NCBI GenBank assembly: GCA_902517495.1
Contig: CABYCO010000003.1
Coordinates: 23,886 to 87,885, forward strand
Source of the DNA: an uncultured Pelagibacteraceae bacterium
GTDB taxonomy: Bacteria > Pseudomonadota > Alphaproteobacteria > Pelagibacterales > Pelagibacteraceae
DNA length: 64,000 nt
Direction of reading: 5' to 3'
The notes under the pieces are model-generated. The model did no database searches. It was not told where the DNA came from and saw only the letters and a list, made by a program, of their open reading frames with translations. The position numbers and the translations under genes were made by a program. Below are positions 61,351 through 64,000 of this stretch, one piece after another; positions within the stretch are counted from its first letter, which is position 1, and each line of letters opens with the position of its first letter.

Positions 61351-62174
61351 TAGATATTTATGTCTATTTCTTTGATACTAGACACTGGACCTTTCATATG
61401 AATTTGTTGATTTTCGTCAATAGAAATTACTAATTTACCTAAACTAAATTCAATTTCAGTTCTAGAATTTTCTAAATTTTCTAAATTTGCTGCTACTGCT
61501 GTTGCACAAGCAGCGGTCCCACATGCTTTTGTTAAGCCTGCACCTCTTTCCCAAACTCTAACTTTATAATAATTTTTATTTATTTTTTGTGCGAGTGTTA
61601 AATTGCATTTTTCTGGAAATAATTCATGATTTTCAATCTCAGGTCCAATTTTCTCTATATTAAAATTTTCTATTTCATTAACAAAGAAAATAGTATGAGG
61701 ATTACCTACATTTACAGCAATACCACCAGATATTTCTTGGTTGTTTTTATCCCTTATACTTATACCTAAATTTTTAGTATCTAGATTTTCAGATAAAGGA
61801 ATTTCTTTCCAATTAGTTTTTGGTACACCAATTATTGTTTCAACTTGACCATCATCAAGTAGGTTTGAATTTAATTGTTTTGATGCTACTCGAAGGTTTA
61901 TACTTTTTTTGTTTTTTTCTTTTGATAGTAAGTACGCAACACATCTTGTGCCATTTCCACATGCATCTGACCCAGAGCCATCAGAATTATAAAATACTAG
62001 TTCAGCATCAGTATCATTACTTTTGTTAATATAGATTAGTTGGTCACAACCAACAAAATCTCTATCACAAATCTTAACAATTTGGTTTTTGCTTAATTCT
62101 ATATTTTTTTGTCTTTGGTCAATAATTACAAAATCATTGCCAAGACCATCCATTTTAAAAGCTTTAAATTCCAT
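61350..62174 (-). CDS. dapF: diaminopimelate epimerase
   Basis: MDGLGNDFVIID, NSDGSGSDACGNGTRCVAYLL, ERGAGLTKACGTAACA. Confidence 0.97.
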   Translation of the reverse strand: MEFKAFKMDGLGNDFVIIDQRQKNIELSKNQIVKICDRDFVGCDQLIYINKSNDTDAELVFYNSDGSGSDACGNGTRCVAYLLSKEKNKKSINLRVASKQLNSNLLDDGQVETIIGVPKTNWKEIPLSENLDTKNLGISIRDKNNQEISGGIAVNVGNPHTIFFVNEIENFNIEKIGPEIENHELFPEKCNLTLAQKINKNYYKVRVWERGAGLTKACGTAACATAVAANLENLENSRTEIEFSLGKLVISIDENQQIHMKGPVSSIKEIDINI

Positions 62175-62198
62175 ATACTTCAGTATTTAACTTATTTA

Positions 62199-62224
62199 TT
62201 GACATTTTGAACCTCTATTATAGT
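62199..62224 (+). promoter_or_regulatory. candidate promoter of the ffh leader transcript
   Basis: TTGACA (62199-62204) and TATAGT (62219-62224), spacing 14 nt (short). Confidence 0.35.
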
Positions 62225-62230
62225 TTATCG

Positions 62231-62334
62231 CCGTTTCCGCAAAATACAGCAATTTGCGGTGTCTTTGGCAACAAAGAGATCGACACCAGTCAGCGAGAGT
62301 TCGCCCACTGGTGCGATACTTGCTGGATGTGATT
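62231..62334 (+). promoter_or_regulatory. structured 5' leader RNA of ffh (candidate cis-regulatory RNA)
   Basis: GC-rich island in AT-rich DNA with helices CCGCAAA/TTTGCGG, CTTTG-GCAA-CAAAG (GNRA loop), GGTGTC/GACACC, CACCAGT/ACTGGTG, CAGCGAG/CTTGCTG, ending at the ffh ATG. Confidence 0.8.
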
Positions 62335-63693
62335 ATGTTTGAAAATTTAACAAATAAATTTGAAGAAATATTTTCTTCTTTAAAAAAGGCGCCTTCGCTT
62401 GATGAAAAGCAAGTAGATGAGGGTTTGAGAGAGATTAGGCTTGCTCTATTAGAGGCTGATGTATCTTTAGAAGTTGTAAAAGAATTTATTAATAGAGTGA
62501 AACCTAAAGCTCTTGGCCAAGAGATCGTCAGATCTACTTCACCTGGAGAGATGGTGGTTAAAGTTGTTAACGATGAGTTAATTTCTTTTTTAGGCGATAA
62601 AAATTCTGAAATAGAATTAAATGTAGTACCTCCAGTCCCTATGATGCTTGTGGGGCTTCAAGGTTCAGGAAAAACAACTACAACTGCAAAACTTGCTAGA
62701 TTTTTAGAGATTAATAAAAAGAAAAAAGTAATGATGGCTAGTCTTGATGTCTATAGACCAGCTGCACAAGAGCAATTAAGGCTTTTGGGTGAGCAAAATA
62801 ATATAATAACGCTTCCAGTCATCAAAGATCAACTTCCTGCAGATATTTGTAGAAGAGCGATTAGTGCTGCTAACCTTAATGGAGCAGATGTAATTCTCTT
62901 TGATACAGCTGGAAGAACTCAAATTGATTTACAGATGATGAGTGAGATTAAACAAATTGAAAGTATTATAAATCCGTCAGAAACAATTCTTGTCGCAGAT
63001 TCTTTGACTGGCCAAGTAGCAGCTAATGTTGCTAAAGAATTTAAAAGTACTGTTAATCTGACAGGTATTATTCTTACAAGATCAGATGGTGATGGAAGAG
63101 GTGGAGCAGCATTAAGTATGAAATATGTTGCAGATGTTCCAATTAAATTTTTAGGAGTTGGTGAAAAGATAGAAAATTTTGAAGTTTTTCACCCAGACAG
63201 AATTGCCAATAGAATTTTAGGTATGGGAGATATTGTTTCCCTTGTTGAAAAGGCTGCAGAAGATCTAGATGAAGAAAAAATAAAAAAAACAGAGGAAAAA
63301 TTAAAAAAAGGTCAGTTCTCGTTAGAGGATTATCTTACTCAGCTAAGACAAATGAAAAAAATGGGTGGTATTGAAGGTATAATGTCTTTTTTGCCTGGAG
63401 TTTCAAAAGTTAAATCTCAAATGGAACAAGCAGGAGTGGATGAAAAAATAATTAGTCAAAACGAAGCAGTAATATTATCAATGACTAAAAAAGAGCGTGA
63501 AAACCCTAAGATTATAGATGGTTCTAGAAAAAAAAGAATTGCTAATGGCTCAGGAACAGACGTAGCCACTATCAATAAATTGCTTAAGCAATTTAAGATG
63601 ATGTCAGAAATGATGAAAAAAATGTCTAAAGGAAATACAAAAGGGATGATGGATAAAGGCATACCACCAGAACTTTTTAATCAATTAAAATAA
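62335..63693 (+). CDS. ffh: signal recognition particle protein Ffh (true start 62335; ORF track over-extends to 62254)
   Basis: MFENLTNKFEEIFSSL, GLQGSGKTTTTAKLA, DTAGRTQIDLQMM, Met-rich C-terminus MMSEMMKKMSKG. Confidence 0.97.
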   Translation: MFENLTNKFEEIFSSLKKAPSLDEKQVDEGLREIRLALLEADVSLEVVKEFINRVKPKALGQEIVRSTSPGEMVVKVVNDELISFLGDKNSEIELNVVPPVPMMLVGLQGSGKTTTTAKLARFLEINKKKKVMMASLDVYRPAAQEQLRLLGEQNNIITLPVIKDQLPADICRRAISAANLNGADVILFDTAGRTQIDLQMMSEIKQIESIINPSETILVADSLTGQVAANVAKEFKSTVNLTGIILTRSDGDGRGGAALSMKYVADVPIKFLGVGEKIENFEVFHPDRIANRILGMGDIVSLVEKAAEDLDEEKIKKTEEKLKKGQFSLEDYLTQLRQMKKMGGIEGIMSFLPGVSKVKSQMEQAGVDEKIISQNEAVILSMTKKERENPKIIDGSRKKRIANGSGTDVATINKLLKQFKMMSEMMKKMSKGNTKGMMDKGIPPELFNQLK

Positions 63694-63705
63694 ATAGGAG
63701 AACAA

Positions 63706-64000
63706 ATGTTAAAAATGCGTTTATCAATGGGAGGAACTAAGAAGAGACCAGTCTATAAGATAGTGGTTGCTGATAGTAGATTTCCAAGAGATGGAAGGTT
63801 TATAGAAAAATTAGGTTTTTTTAATCCTCTAATTCCGAGAGAAAAAAAAGAAAGAATGGGATTAGATGTTGAGAGAGTTAAGTATTGGCTGAGTCAAGGA
63901 GCACAACCAACAACTAGGGTTGCAAGATTATTAGGAGAAAATGAGATTATGCCTATGCCAGCAAAAGGTAATAATCCTCAAAAAGCAATTCCAAAAAAAG
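63706..64000 (+). CDS. rpsP: 30S ribosomal protein S16, partial at window edge
   Basis: [42 protein letters not shown]; preceded by AGGAG; not in the ORF track. Confidence 0.95.
   Translation, partial: MLKMRLSMGGTKKRPVYKIVVADSRFPRDGRFIEKLGFFNPLIPREKKERMGLDVERVKYWLSQGAQPTTRVARLLGENEIMPMPAKGNNPQKAIPKK

Noticed and set aside
62231-62334. Possible 4.5S SRP RNA gene upstream of ffh
   Set aside because: The conserved SRP apical sequence (GGUCCGGAAGGAAGCAGCC-like) is absent; a cis-acting leader fits better.
62254-62334. N-terminal extension MRCLWQQRDRHQSARVRPLVRYLLDVI of Ffh
   Set aside because: It is a translation of the structured leader; canonical Ffh begins MFENL at 62335.

Overview
The window is a gene-dense, very AT-rich, almost gap-free bacterial chromosome segment. 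Gene content and protein sequence fit the alphaproteobacterial SAR11 / Pelagibacterales clade (inference from content; no search was run). Main blocks, left to right: ChvG/ChvI-type two-component system; polA; an orphan ABC ATPase; a RegA/ActR-type regulator; a polyamine cluster (ornithine-type decarboxylase, deoxyhypusine-synthase-like protein, AguB-like, AguA-like); rpmB, pyrD, class I lysS; trkH, AmpG-like permease, NlpC/P60; tyrA/hisC; a SAM-II riboswitch with metX-metW; gloB; rplU-rpmA-obgE-proB-proA-nadD-rsfS-ctpA-rppH; and a long minus-strand energy-metabolism block (sdhCDAB, mmsA, mdh, sucCDAB, lpd, priA, atpHAGDC). These are followed by asd, a dmdA-like gene, a TRAP transporter gene, a ketopantoate reductase/acyl-CoA ligase/ggt block, MFS, hydrolase, ftsY, dapF, a structured ffh leader, ffh and partial rpsP. 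No rRNA, tRNA, CRISPR array or IS element was recognised. The items most worth a second look are: (1) a sharp junction near 51420 where a dmdA-like gene and a divergent TRAP large-permease gene both lose their 5' ends; (2) a tandem stem-loop/terminator-like leader in front of the polyamine cluster; (3) the structured ffh leader with competing helices; (4) a SAM-II aptamer followed by a U8 tract; (5) a deoxyhypusine-synthase-like enzyme in a bacterial polyamine cluster; (6) a hairpin that sequesters the priA start codon; (7) a long coiled-coil C-terminal extension on the TRAP permease.
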